Below, piece after piece: positions 1-8,430 of a stretch of 36,555 nucleotides of DNA. The notes beneath the pieces are model-generated. The model worked only from the letters and a program-made list of their open reading frames with translations. It had not been told where the DNA came from and did not search any database. Both the position numbers and the translations under genes were made by a program. Every line of letters starts with the position of its first letter. The stretch's first letter is position 1. The stretch comes from Sulfurovum sp. (GTDB lineage: Bacteria > Campylobacterota > Campylobacteria > Campylobacterales > Sulfurovaceae): NCBI GenBank assembly GCA_026983515.1, contig JALWHT010000161.1:1-36555 (forward strand). Reading direction: 5' to 3'.

Positions 1-535
1 TCAGTGCGTCAATGTGGCTCACATCAATGCGCTCGACACCCACTGCGGTAATGCCGTCAGCAATGACCATCACATCCGGACGCTCTTCTTTAACCGCCTT
101 GGCAATCTCTTCGACAGGGTGTCTGAGTCCGCCGGCAGATTCACTGATCTGAATGGCAATTGCATCGATGGCAGGGTTGGCTTTGAGCACTTCAAGCACC
201 TCTTCAACCGTTGCCGGTGTATCCCATTCATGTTTGATCTCGACATTGTTCAACCCCTGTGCTTTGGCGATCTTTCCGAAACGCTCACCGAACTTCCCGG
301 CATTGATATTGAGCAAAGTATTGTGACAGAGATTGATGACTGCTGCTTCCATGGCACCTGTTCCTGTGGAAGCAATCATGACAACCTCATCAGTTGCCAT
401 CAGTTCAAAAAGAAGTTCTCTGGTCTCCTTAAAAATCGCTTCGAACTCAGGTGTTCGGTGATGCAGTGTCGGCTCCGCCATTGCAAGGCGTACAGACTCT
501 GGTACAGGGGTTGGTCCCGGGGTAAAAAGCAGCAT
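1..535 (-). CDS. class V aminotransferase, N-terminal part (cut by window edge)
   Basis: The minus-strand frame opens with MLLFTPGPTPVPESV and runs off the left edge, so about 178 N-terminal residues are present of a usual length near 380. The TPGPTPVP start, the HHRTPEF segment (about residues 25-31) and the STGTGAMEAA cofactor-phosphate loop (about 56-65) are typical of the alanine/serine-glyoxylate aminotransferase branch of PLP fold type I. The SESAGG and ADGITAVG segments fit the substrate and PLP-ring contacts. The PLP lysine lies outside the window. The ATG at 535 is preceded by AAGGAT at good spacing. Amino donor and acceptor cannot be told from this part. Confidence 0.85.
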   Translation of the reverse strand, partial: MLLFTPGPTPVPESVRLAMAEPTLHHRTPEFEAIFKETRELLFELMATDEVVMIASTGTGAMEAAVINLCHNTLLNINAGKFGERFGKIAKAQGLNNVEIKHEWDTPATVEEVLEVLKANPAIDAIAIQISESAGGLRHPVEEIAKAVKEERPDVMVIADGITAVGVERIDVSHIDAL

Positions 536-612
536 TGATCATCCTTACAGTGACCGTTCTCATGACGGCATAATTGGGAGGATTATAGCAAAAAAGAGGT
601 TATAAAGCGATG

Positions 613-630
613 AGGGTGCCGAAGCACCCT
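613..630 (-). terminator. hairpin downstream of the CiaB-like gene
   Basis: On the minus strand AGGGTGC-TTCG-GCACCCT forms a 7-bp stem closed by a stable UUCG-type tetraloop, about 26 nt after the stop codon of the CiaB-like gene. The following T tract is short and interrupted, so intrinsic termination is likely but not certain. Confidence 0.55.
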
Positions 631-655
631 GTCTGTAGGAGATTGCTAACAGTTT

Positions 656-2494
656 CTAAGAGAGTGTAACTGTCTGCTGTCCAATCTCCTGATAGCGTTT
701 ATAGTAGTATTCGACAAATGCTCTTACTTCTGCAGTTATCGGTAAAAAAATACCATTTTCTTTAGTGGTATATCGGCTTAGGTAGTCATTGGCATCGGCT
801 TTGGCAAGATAGTGTTTCGCCAATACTTCATAGGCTGCTATATATGCCTCTTTCATTGCATCATATTTGCTGTAATCTATTGTTATTTGCCCATCATAAC
901 TGATAATACCCGATGCAAAGAGAATCTCCAGGTGAATGAGCCCCTCACAGTAATAAGGTAACACTTCACCCACTTCACGCCAAGCCATAAGCCCTACCGC
1001 ACGGCTGACCAGGTCATCGACAATGTGAGGTTTAAGCGCCTCCTCTTCATTGATAAAAAAGGCCATCAGCCCACCGGTGGTTGCCTTGAACTCTTCAATG
1101 TTCTTAAACTGTCCTGTAGCATTCATGGCCGTTTCAGTATCGCTGTCTATCCAGAGGATATGCCCATATTCGTGTCCAATGGTAGAAATGTCGTAGAGTT
1201 TGTGCCAGAGTTCGGGCTCCTCTTCGGCCAGCTTACGCTGTTTTCGGACAAAATCTTCTCCCATCGTTTCTACCGATAGTTTCATCACCGGTTTGGACTT
1301 TTTGCTTTCAAGCACAAAATCGGCATACGCAAAGATCTTCTTGCCAAGCTCACTGCTGACCTGTTCGTCGTTGGGTACGACCTGCGCAGAAAAGAGGCCG
1401 TTGAACTCTGCTGCGTAATAAAGCATCGGCTGTCCGATGTAAAGCTGCGTACCATCTACCTGCAGAAGATTCTTGGCAATGGTGTGCTGTGCGTTATCAC
1501 CGAAGCGCTGCGCCATCTCGTAGGCAAAATGTTTGATGTTCTCACGGGTGTGTGACCCTTCCTGCAGTTTCGGGTTAATGATACGCAGATCCCACTCCAG
1601 TGCGACAGCTTTTCGGTAGTGATCCTCATAGTACTCCAGCGGATGCCCCACCTGAATAGGGGTCGTCACCGCCATCCAGCGTCTGTCCACCTCTGCCCAC
1701 ATCTTGATGAGTTCATCGGTTTTCCTATGTCCAAATGCCTCTTTGAGCGCCGTAAAGTAGGCGATCCACTCCTGCTTCTGCCCAAAGACATCATCTTCGT
1801 GCTGTCCAAGCAGCGCAATGAGCTGTTCCAGTGCCGTCACGACAGCTGCCGCCTCCTTTTCGAACGCTTCGGCATATGCTTTGCTCCTGTACTGCTCTCC
1901 TTCTTTCACAAGTACAGAGTAGCAGCGGTCTCCCACACATCCTTCTTCACGCTCATCGAGCAGTGATTCTGCCTGAAGCATTTCAAAAACTTTGGCATCG
2001 TCACCGTTGAAAAGCTCAGAGAGTTCAGGGTTGACCGTATTGATAATGTGGTGCGTCCAGTGGCTTTGCCATTCCGAAAGGCGCAGTCCCACAAAATGCA
2101 CACCGAAGATCAGCCCGCGGTAAAACGCTGTCATAAGCTTCTGCTTTTCAATCCAGCCTATGAAACTCTCATGCCGCGTAATGTGCAGCATACTGACAAA
2201 CCCGTAGGCAAGCTCCTTTTTAATGCGTATCTCATCGTCGCCAAAACCCTCTTTTTCAAGCACCTGTTCGAGCGCATCCTCCCGTAGGTTGACAATACGT
2301 GTAAGAGCTGCCATTTCGCTCTCTTTGTTACGCGGCAGATCTACCAGCTGTAAAAAGGCACCCACCACCTCATCAGCCTTGGCATGCCCTTTTGTCTCAT
2401 CAAGCAGATCATAATAGCCGTTGAGCTCCGCCTGTCTGTCCTGCAGTTCCAGATAAACTGCCTGCAGGTCATTCATAAATTGTTGTTTTGTCAT
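656..2494 (-). CDS. CiaB-like protein with HExxH metallopeptidase motif
   Basis: A 612-residue protein starting MTKQQFMNDLQAVYLEL. The open frame extends upstream across rdgB in another frame, but the ATG at 2494 has AGGAAA before it and the upstream part reads as rdgB shadow. Length and N-terminal style match the 'Campylobacter invasion antigen B' family (about 610 residues), which is also widespread in free-living Campylobacterota. HEYGH lies at about residues 441-445, and IEEFKATTGGL at about 466-476 could give the third (glutamate) zinc ligand, as in gluzincins. No signal peptide or membrane segment is seen. It follows rdgB on the same strand with a 94-nt gap and ends at a hairpin. The family name is from memory of the family; the zinc motif is seen directly. 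Confidence 0.65.
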   Translation of the reverse strand: MTKQQFMNDLQAVYLELQDRQAELNGYYDLLDETKGHAKADEVVGAFLQLVDLPRNKESEMAALTRIVNLREDALEQVLEKEGFGDDEIRIKKELAYGFVSMLHITRHESFIGWIEKQKLMTAFYRGLIFGVHFVGLRLSEWQSHWTHHIINTVNPELSELFNGDDAKVFEMLQAESLLDEREEGCVGDRCYSVLVKEGEQYRSKAYAEAFEKEAAAVVTALEQLIALLGQHEDDVFGQKQEWIAYFTALKEAFGHRKTDELIKMWAEVDRRWMAVTTPIQVGHPLEYYEDHYRKAVALEWDLRIINPKLQEGSHTRENIKHFAYEMAQRFGDNAQHTIAKNLLQVDGTQLYIGQPMLYYAAEFNGLFSAQVVPNDEQVSSELGKKIFAYADFVLESKKSKPVMKLSVETMGEDFVRKQRKLAEEEPELWHKLYDISTIGHEYGHILWIDSDTETAMNATGQFKNIEEFKATTGGLMAFFINEEEALKPHIVDDLVSRAVGLMAWREVGEVLPYYCEGLIHLEILFASGIISYDGQITIDYSKYDAMKEAYIAAYEVLAKHYLAKADANDYLSRYTTKENGIFLPITAEVRAFVEYYYKRYQEIGQQTVTLS

Positions 2495-2512
2495 ATAGTA
2501 TTTCCTCATCAT

Positions 2513-2573
2513 ACTGTTGTTACTTAAAAACACTGTTTTAATCCAAACTTTGGTATTTTCTGGGAGCAACACC
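2513..2573. repeat. decayed copy of the GTAGGG-type palindromic element
   Basis: Between rdgB and the CiaB-like gene. Bases 2552-2573 match the right arm of the element (GGTGTTGTCAGGGGACAACACC) at 17 of 22 positions, and 2515-2533 match the left arm at 14 of 19. The GTAGGG/CCCTAC ends are lost. The match is by eye and weaker than the other copies. Confidence 0.4.
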
Positions 2574-2588
2574 AATATATATACAATA

Positions 2589-3179
2589 TTATTTATTTTG
2601 AAGCATCTCAATGATGGGCTTCGCCAGTACCAACGCTTTGCTACGGTGGGAAATGGTGCTCTTGACATCGTCATCGAGCTCTCCAAGCGTCTTGTCAAAT
2701 CCCGCAGGGATGAACATCGGGTCATACCCAAACCCTTTCTCTCCACGTACTTCATCAATGACTTTACCGTACATCCATCCATGTACCACATACTCCCCAT
2801 ATTTGCTCACAATGGCAATCGCAGCAGTATAGTATGCTGGGGTCTCTTTGAGCCCTTTGGCTTTTACGGCATCAACAAGTTTGAAAAGGTTTTCTTTGTC
2901 CGTTGCATCCTCACCTGCGTAACGTGCCGAGTAGATGCCCGGCTCACCACCGAGTACGGGCAGGGATATGCCACTGTCATCGGCAATGACTATGTAGTCA
3001 CTTCCCAGCTTTTCATAAATGGTATGCGCCTTGATCAGCGCATTCTGCGCAAAGGTCTCTCCATCTTCAACAATATCGAACGCTCCGAGCAGATCGGAGA
3101 AAGGCACCACTTCATTTTTACACATGTTGCGAAATTCACGAAGTTTGCCTTTATTACCTGTTGCAAGAACCATCTTCAT
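2589..3179 (-). CDS. rdgB: XTP/dITP pyrophosphatase (HAM1 family)
   Basis: 196 residues starting [16 protein letters not shown], the classic HAM1/RdgB opening. It hydrolyses non-canonical purine nucleoside triphosphates (dITP, XTP) to monophosphates, keeping them out of DNA. The [22 protein letters not shown] region and the FGYDPMFIP and SHRSKAL motifs fit the substrate pocket. A start five codons upstream (MKVNQ) is possible, but AAGG lies 8 nt before the ATG at 3179 and homologues begin at that Met. It is divergent from the MFS gene, with overlapping promoter sequence in a gap under 70 bp. Confidence 0.95.
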   Translation of the reverse strand: MKMVLATGNKGKLREFRNMCKNEVVPFSDLLGAFDIVEDGETFAQNALIKAHTIYEKLGSDYIVIADDSGISLPVLGGEPGIYSARYAGEDATDKENLFKLVDAVKAKGLKETPAYYTAAIAIVSKYGEYVVHGWMYGKVIDEVRGEKGFGYDPMFIPAGFDKTLGELDDDVKSTISHRSKALVLAKPIIEMLQNK

Positions 3180-3209
3180 TTGGTTAACCTTCATTTTACT
3201 TAATAGGAA

Positions 3210-3215
3210 TATAAT
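3210..3215 (+). promoter_or_regulatory. -10 box (TATAAT) of the MFS gene
   Basis: TATAAT sits 33 nt before the MFS start, with CGGAG at 3236-3240 as ribosome binding site. On the other strand the same bases include TATATT, which could serve rdgB, so the two divergent promoters would overlap. Confidence 0.5.
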
Positions 3216-3248
3216 TGGGACAAATTTTACCCTATCGGAGATATCAAG

Positions 3249-4571
3249 ATGATTAAAAAGGTTTTACCCTTAAGCCTGATTGTCGCGTTACGCTTTTTTG
3301 GACTTTTCATTGTCCTTTCGGTTCTTTCCAGCTATGCCAAAGAGCTTCCCGGAGGAACAGCCTTCCTTGCCGGTATTGCCCTCGGTGGATATGCCCTGAC
3401 CCAGGCACTGCTACAAGTGCCGTTTGGTGTCATGAGTGACAAGTTCGGACGCAAAAAGACCCTCTTGTTCGGGCTGCTGCTCTTTGCTTTCGGTTCTGCT
3501 GTTGCTGCTATGGCAGACAATATTTATGTATTGCTCCTTGGACGTTTCCTTCAGGGGGCAGGTGCGATTGGAAGTGTCGTTACAGCGATGATTGCAGACC
3601 AGGTACGTGAAGATGAGCGTGCACACGCCATGGCTATCATGGGTATGGTCATTGCCATGAGTTTTGCCGCAGCCATGATTATCGGGCCGATTGTTGCAGG
3701 GTATTGGAGTGTAAGCGCCCTTTTCTGGCTGACTGCCGCACTGGCACTCACTGCCCTGCTCATTCTTTTTACCGCTGTTCCCGAACCGCCGCACATTGAG
3801 CACCACTACTCAGAAGAGGAAGCCAAAATCAAAGAGGTCTTTAAAGACAAAGACCTTGTACGTATGTACATCACCTTCCTTTTTCACAGTTCAACCATGG
3901 CAATCGCCTTCTTCCTCATCCCTATTCTGATGAAAAGCAAGTTCGATATGACACGTATGGATTACTGGAAAGTCTATCTGCCCGCAGTCATCTTCGGAAT
4001 CATCGCCATGGGACCGGCCGCCGTGCTGGGCGAAAAATACGGCAAAGGGAAAGAGGTTTTTGTCGCATCTGTCCTCTTTATCATTGCCGCCTTTGCCATG
4101 ATGGGCTTTAGCAGCAACTTCTGGATCTTTGCTGCGGGAGCGACCTTCTTCTTCATCGGATTCAACATGTTCGAACCACTGCTGCAGAGCTTTGTTGCCA
4201 AATTTGCAAAAGTACACCAGAAAGGTGCCGCACTCGGTGTTGCAAACACCTTCTCCTACGTAGGTATTTTCCTTGGCGGTGCCATCGGTGGTTGGATCTA
4301 TGGCCACTACCATGAACAGGGGGTGGCTACAGCAGTAATTGTTCTTTCACTCTTTTGGATTGCATGGATTGTCAGTATGAGAAACCCGGCATTAAGAAAG
4401 AACCTCTTTCTCTCTACCGATACATTCGACGAAAACAAACTTCTAACGTTGAAAAATGTAGAAGGTATTAACGACTTTTACACCAATAAAACCGAAAAAC
4501 TGATGGTTATCAAATATGAAGATGCCATTATCGATGAAGACACCATCCGGGGAATGCTGATCAAGGAATAG
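3249..4571 (+). CDS. MFS transporter (12-TM drug/proton antiporter type)
   Basis: 440 residues with repeated hydrophobic stretches fitting 12 membrane helices. The loop between helices 2 and 3 carries [12 protein letters not shown], the MFS signature (G-x-x-x-D-x-x-G-R-[RK]). [15 protein letters not shown] matches the helix-4 arginine motif of proton antiporters, and [11 protein letters not shown] resembles helix-5 motif C of exporters. The last 60 or so residues form a soluble tail ending [12 protein letters not shown] that looks like a small alpha/beta add-on. The substrate cannot be read from sequence. It stands alone on the plus strand and converges on a small minus-strand gene. Confidence 0.9.
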   Translation: MIKKVLPLSLIVALRFFGLFIVLSVLSSYAKELPGGTAFLAGIALGGYALTQALLQVPFGVMSDKFGRKKTLLFGLLLFAFGSAVAAMADNIYVLLLGRFLQGAGAIGSVVTAMIADQVREDERAHAMAIMGMVIAMSFAAAMIIGPIVAGYWSVSALFWLTAALALTALLILFTAVPEPPHIEHHYSEEEAKIKEVFKDKDLVRMYITFLFHSSTMAIAFFLIPILMKSKFDMTRMDYWKVYLPAVIFGIIAMGPAAVLGEKYGKGKEVFVASVLFIIAAFAMMGFSSNFWIFAAGATFFFIGFNMFEPLLQSFVAKFAKVHQKGAALGVANTFSYVGIFLGGAIGGWIYGHYHEQGVATAVIVLSLFWIAWIVSMRNPALRKNLFLSTDTFDENKLLTLKNVEGINDFYTNKTEKLMVIKYEDAIIDEDTIRGMLIKE

Positions 4572-4584
4572 GGGATGCCCCTAT
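4568..4584. terminator. hairpin between convergent genes
   Basis: ATAGGGG-ATG-CCCCTAT is a perfect 7-bp inverted repeat with a 3-nt loop. It overlaps the TAG stop of the MFS gene and lies just before the end of the convergent small gene, so it may act on both transcripts. No strong T tract on either side. Confidence 0.45.
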
Positions 4585-4592
4585 ACTTGGTT

Positions 4593-4835
4593 TCACCCTC
4601 TTAAAGAAGCGATGATCTCCTCCGCTTCCGCCTCATCCATATCCCCAGACTCAATATCTATCAACATCTCCAGACACTCATCGTGCATTGCTTGAAACTC
4701 TTCGAGCTCTTCTCTGTCACCTATGGACATCATCCCCTCATGCCGTGCTTCCCTAAAACGCTGGTCGATCTCTTTTTCAAGATCAGGCACTACAACTGTT
4801 GTAAGAAACTGTTTGAGTTTTTCTATATTGTTCAT
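4593..4835 (-). CDS. conserved small acidic protein, unknown function
   Basis: 80 residues (MNNIEKLKQFLTTVVVPDLE...), highly charged, mostly helical by composition, with an acidic C-terminal half (DIESGDMDEAEAEEIIASL). The frame is open to an earlier ATG at 4859, but AAGGGAA stands about 9 nt before the ATG at 4835, so the shorter form is preferred. No family recognised. The final EAEEIIASLRG segment could be an amphipathic helix. Confidence 0.7.
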   Translation of the reverse strand: MNNIEKLKQFLTTVVVPDLEKEIDQRFREARHEGMMSIGDREELEEFQAMHDECLEMLIDIESGDMDEAEAEEIIASLRG

Positions 4836-4917
4836 ATGTATATTCCCTTGTTGTATCATCTATGGTATTGTAGCAAAATATATAGTCTAAAGTATGTAAA
4901 TACTTATAGTATCACAT

Positions 4918-5019
4918 GTAGGGTGTTGTGCACCACAGACACTTCCTTTGGTCGCCCTCGCAACACCACTAGTATCATTTTGCATACACAATTGGTGTTG
5001 TCAGGAAACAACACCCTAC
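4918..5019. repeat. palindromic element copy A, with an insertion in the left arm
   Basis: Begins GTAGGGTGTTGTG and ends ACAACACCCTAC. The right arm is intact (GGTGTTGT / ACAACACC stem). The left arm is interrupted by about 28 bp between GGTGTTGTG and CGCAACACC, making this copy 102 bp against 72-74 bp for copies E and F. It lies in the 263-bp gap between the small acidic protein and tRNA-Pro. The rest of that gap is AT-rich with no gene seen; a run of seven T on the minus strand after the tRNA may end its transcript. Confidence 0.85.
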
Positions 5020-5098
5020 AATAATGAGTAATTGATCTAATATAAGTGCTTATTTTCAATAAAAAAAGTGATTGTGTTTTACAAAAACAAATGTTACA

Positions 5099-5176
5099 TG
5101 GTCGGAGTGACAGGACTTGAACCTGCGACCTCTACCACCCCAAGGTAGCGCGCTAGCCAGACTGCGCCACACCCCG
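5099..5176 (-). tRNA. tRNA-Pro (anticodon GGG)
   Basis: On the minus strand: acceptor stem CGGGGTG/CACTCCG (one G-T pair), D stem GCGC/GCGC, anticodon stem CTACC/GGTAG around the loop TTGGGGT (anticodon GGG, reads CCC/CCU), T arm GCAGG-TTCAAGT-CCTGT, discriminator A and encoded CCA at the 3' end. 78 nt including CCA. A TATAAT box lies about 18 nt upstream. Confidence 0.95.
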
Positions 5177-5193
5177 ACATTTTGGAGAGTGTG

Positions 5194-5199
5194 ATTATA
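5194..5199 (-). promoter_or_regulatory. -10 box (TATAAT) of tRNA-Pro
   Basis: Minus-strand TATAAT, 18 nt from the mature 5' end, giving a short leader of about 10 nt. Confidence 0.6.
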
Positions 5200-5234
5200 G
5201 AGCAGAAGCTCTTAAACGGGGTTTAGGGAAAGAC

Positions 5235-7220
5235 TCAGTCTTTTCCCAGATCGATTTTTTTGTACTCTACCCCCATCAGCTCACATCCGCGTTTGGTAAT
5301 GTTCTGAATGGTAAAGCCGAATTTCTCGAAAAGTGCATCGGCAGGTGCGGAGGCACCGAAAGTGTCCATACCCAGCACGTCGTCTGCATAGCGGTAGTAC
5401 TCTGTCGCTCTGGCCGCTTCTACGGCAAGTACCTTGGTATCAGGATCGACTACCGCAGCTTTGTAGGCATCATCCTGCTCATTGAAGAGATCCAAACACG
5501 GTACGGAGACAACATTGGCTTTGATGCCCAGCACTTCAAGGTGGCATGCCGCCTGAAGACACGGCATCAGTTCACTACCGCTTGCCATCAGGGTCATTGT
5601 AGCACCCTCACGCTTCTTGACGATATAGGCTCCCTTGCTGACATCGCCGAAATCACGCTTTGGCTTGAGTGTTTTGAGCTTCTGACGGCTGAGCACAAAC
5701 CCGTGCGGCGCTTTCATAGTAAGTGCCGTTTTCCATGCTTCAACATTCTCTGTGGCATCTGCCGGTCTCCAGACATAGAAATCAGGCAGTGCTCTGAACT
5801 GGCTGAGATGCTCGATAGGTTCGTGCGTCGGGCCGTCTTCACCCACACCGATACTGTCGTGTGTCCAGACAAAGAAATTCTGAATACCTGTCAGTGCTGC
5901 AATACGTGCTGCAGGCTTGAGGTAGTCAGAGAAGACAAAGAAGGTCGCATTGAACGGAATGGTTGTACCGTAAAGCGCCATTGCATTGGTGATGGCTGCC
6001 ATAGCATGTTCACGGATACCAAAGTGCAGGTTTTTCCCTTTGGGGAAGTTCCCCATATCTTTGAGTTCCGTTTTATTGCTTGGGGCAAGGTCAGCCGAGC
6101 CGCCGAGGAAACTCGGTACCGCTTTGGCAATGGCATTGAGAATCTTTCCGTTTGAGTCACGGGTCGCCATTGCGTCAGTGTCACTGAAATCAGGATATTC
6201 GATGGAAGAGAAGTCCGGGTTGAGCAGTGCTTCGAGTGCCACATTCTGCTCTACAAGAGGTGCTTCTTTCTGACGGTGGATCCACTCTTTTTCAGCCATT
6301 TCACCCTTCTCTACCGCACATCTGAAACGCAGCAGTACATCCTCAGGGATCTGGAAGGTCTCATCCGGATCAAACCCCTCTTTGGCTTTTGAGGCTCTGA
6401 TGATCTCCTCTCCAAGCGGTGCACCGTGGGTATGGTGTGTCCCCTCAAGCTCTCCCGCGCCCTTTCCGATAATGGTGTTGGCAATGATAATGGTCGGTCT
6501 GTCCGCATTTTTTGCTTTTATCAACGCTTCATCGATTTTGTCATAACAGTGACCGTTGACAGTAAGTACATTCCATTTCTGTGCCTCAAAACGCTTGGCA
6601 ACATCTTCACTCCAGGCAATGTTGGTATCGCCCTCAATGGTGATTTCATTGGAATCATAAATAAGAATGAGGTCTTTGAGTTTCAAGTGTCCCGCAAGTG
6701 CACACGCTTCATAGCTGATACCTTCCATCAGGTCACCGTCACCGCATAGACAGTAAACCTTATGGTCAATCAGCTCACAGGTTTCAGAATTGACCTGCTC
6801 TTTAGTGAACGCTTCTGCCATGGCAAAGCCGACTGCATTGGCAATTCCCTGCCCCAGCGGTCCGGTGGTAATCTCTACACCCGGTGTATGTCCGTATTCC
6901 GGGTGACCTGGGGTTTTAGAGTCAAGCTGACGGAAATTCTTGAGGTCCTCCAAAGAGACATCGTACCCCCACAGGTGCAGCAGAGAATAGATAAGTCCTG
7001 TCGCATGCCCGCCGGAGAATACCAGTCTGTCGCGGTTAAGCCACTTCGGATTTTTGGGGTTGTGAGAGAGATGCTCGGAGAGCACTACTGCAATATCTGC
7101 CAGTCCCATCGGCGCACCCGGGTGTCCGGAGTTAGCTTTCTGTACCATATCTGCCGCCAGAAAACGGATCGTATTGGCCATCTTTTTTCGCATTTTATTC
7201 TCTTCGGTCATTGTTGCCAT
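5235..7220 (-). CDS. tkt: transketolase
   Basis: 661 residues, full length. It moves two-carbon units between sugar phosphates (pentose phosphate and Calvin-type interconversions) using thiamine diphosphate and a divalent metal. Visible marks: KANSGHPGAPMGLADI near residues 28-43, the ThDP motif GDGDLMEGISYE with downstream N near 160-195, GPLGQGIANAVG, the FGIREHAM segment of the pyrimidine domain, and THDSIGVGEDGPTHEP. AAAGGA precedes the ATG at 7220. ispA lies 12 nt upstream on the same strand, so the two are surely co-transcribed; this pairing is conserved in Campylobacterota. Confidence 0.97.
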   Translation of the reverse strand: MATMTEENKMRKKMANTIRFLAADMVQKANSGHPGAPMGLADIAVVLSEHLSHNPKNPKWLNRDRLVFSGGHATGLIYSLLHLWGYDVSLEDLKNFRQLDSKTPGHPEYGHTPGVEITTGPLGQGIANAVGFAMAEAFTKEQVNSETCELIDHKVYCLCGDGDLMEGISYEACALAGHLKLKDLILIYDSNEITIEGDTNIAWSEDVAKRFEAQKWNVLTVNGHCYDKIDEALIKAKNADRPTIIIANTIIGKGAGELEGTHHTHGAPLGEEIIRASKAKEGFDPDETFQIPEDVLLRFRCAVEKGEMAEKEWIHRQKEAPLVEQNVALEALLNPDFSSIEYPDFSDTDAMATRDSNGKILNAIAKAVPSFLGGSADLAPSNKTELKDMGNFPKGKNLHFGIREHAMAAITNAMALYGTTIPFNATFFVFSDYLKPAARIAALTGIQNFFVWTHDSIGVGEDGPTHEPIEHLSQFRALPDFYVWRPADATENVEAWKTALTMKAPHGFVLSRQKLKTLKPKRDFGDVSKGAYIVKKREGATMTLMASGSELMPCLQAACHLEVLGIKANVVSVPCLDLFNEQDDAYKAAVVDPDTKVLAVEAARATEYYRYADDVLGMDTFGASAPADALFEKFGFTIQNITKRGCELMGVEYKKIDLGKD

Positions 7221-7232
7221 AGGTCTTTTCCT

Positions 7233-8081
7233 TTATTGGTGTCTGTATAAATATTGTTCCATCAACGGACGGAGTGCGCTCTGCATCGTTTCATCGAACG
7301 ATTCAAACCGTCTTTGCAAATCTTTTGCCAGGGCATCAGCTTCGCTGACCGCTGCTTCCAGTCCCAAAAGATTGACAAAGCTGTTTTTGTCGCTGTCGTT
7401 TCCTGTCGTCTTGCCCGCCTGCTCTTCACTTTGGGTCTCATCTATAATGTCATCCTGTATCTGAAAGAGCAGTCCAAGGTCGATACCAAAGTCATAGAGT
7501 GCTTTTTGCACCCCGCTGTCAAGCCCGACGATCACCGCGCCCATCTGCAAACTGGCGGCAATAAGCTTGGCTGTTTTATTCGTGTGGAGTACCTTGACCT
7601 CATCGAGCGTAAGCGGCTTGTTCTCGAACCAGCAGTCTATCGCCTGTCCAAGTACCATCCCCTGCGAACCGCCGTTCTCTGCCAGCAGTGTAATGAGCTT
7701 GACTTTGACATCTTCACGCAGCGGCGCTTTGGCAATCAGCAAAAAAGCATCGGTATTGAGTGCATCTCCTGCCAAAATAGCCGTTACTTCGTCAAAACGT
7801 TTATGCAGTGTGGGGTGACCGCGACGCAGGTCGGCATTGTCCATTGCCGGAAGATCGTCATGAATGAGCGAATAGGTATGGAACATCTCCAGCGCAAGGG
7901 CTGCCGGCAGTGCAGAGTCATGCAGCATCGGCTCATACGCATCGACAATGCTCAGCAGCAGCATCGGCCGGAAGCGCTTTCCGCCCGCTTGCAGCATAGC
8001 GCCCAGCGCCTCTTCATAGAGAGGATGAAAACTGCGTACTTTTGGCAAATGACGGGAAAGATAGGTTTCAAACTGCTGCAT
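7233..8081 (-). CDS. ispA: polyprenyl (farnesyl/geranyl) diphosphate synthase
   Basis: 282 residues. A short-chain prenyltransferase condensing isopentenyl and allylic diphosphates. GGKRFRPML (about 34-42), the first Asp-rich motif HDDLPAMDNADLRRG with the two-residue insertion (DDxxxxD) of bacterial type II FPP synthases, and the second motif DDIID with QIQ before it are all present. First gene of the ispA-tkt pair; divergent from a small membrane protein. With dxr elsewhere in the window this marks the non-mevalonate isoprenoid route. Confidence 0.95.
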   Translation of the reverse strand: MQQFETYLSRHLPKVRSFHPLYEEALGAMLQAGGKRFRPMLLLSIVDAYEPMLHDSALPAALALEMFHTYSLIHDDLPAMDNADLRRGHPTLHKRFDEVTAILAGDALNTDAFLLIAKAPLREDVKVKLITLLAENGGSQGMVLGQAIDCWFENKPLTLDEVKVLHTNKTAKLIAASLQMGAVIVGLDSGVQKALYDFGIDLGLLFQIQDDIIDETQSEEQAGKTTGNDSDKNSFVNLLGLEAAVSEADALAKDLQRRFESFDETMQSALRPLMEQYLYRHQ

Positions 8082-8137
8082 CGATGCTCTTCATAGGAAA
8101 TTGTTGCAATTATATCTAATTACGATAAAATAAGTGT

Positions 8138-8371
8138 ATGGAAAAAGAACAGAAACTGACACTTATTGCATGGTTAAAAAGAATCAGCGCGGCTCTTACC
8201 GTCATCGTATGGCTGTATGTCCTTATTATTTTTATCAACGATCCAGCTCCGTTTTCCCAGCTCGTCCCCTACTGCATGGGAAGTACCATGCTCATTTTCG
8301 GTATTCTGACCGGTATTTTCAAAGGACTTGAATATTGGGAACGTACACTTGAAACTGAGGAAAAAAAATGA
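8138..8371 (+). CDS. small two-helix membrane protein, unknown function
   Basis: 77 residues (MEKEQKLTLIAWLKRI...) with hydrophobic stretches at about 16-32 and 43-62 and charged ends, suggesting a two-span inner-membrane protein with both ends in the cytoplasm. No clear Shine-Dalgarno; GATAAAAT about 14 nt upstream may be the -10 box, giving a very short leader. Its stop overlaps the start of a 20-codon frame (ATGA). No family recognised. Confidence 0.65.
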   Translation: MEKEQKLTLIAWLKRISAALTVIVWLYVLIIFINDPAPFSQLVPYCMGSTMLIFGILTGIFKGLEYWERTLETEEKK

Positions 8372-8430
8372 AAAAGAAAGTCTTTGTCATCCTTACCTTT
8401 GAGGGAAAAGAGACCGACAGGATGCTTTAA
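8368..8430 (+). CDS. possible 20-residue peptide or gene remnant
   Basis: ATG at 8368 overlaps the TGA of the preceding gene (ATGA, typical of translational coupling). It encodes MKKKVFVILTFEGKETDRML and then stops, overlapping the end of aroK on the other strand by 4 bp. It is either a tiny coupled peptide or the 5' stub of a gene lost when aroK was brought next to it. No homologue known to me. Confidence 0.3.
   Translation: MKKKVFVILTFEGKETDRML

Noticed and set aside
2495-2800. 102-residue N-terminal extension of the CiaB-like protein
   Set aside because: It overlaps rdgB antisense to nothing and in another frame of the same strand, with rdgB-shadow composition; a well-spaced ribosome binding site marks the start at 2494.
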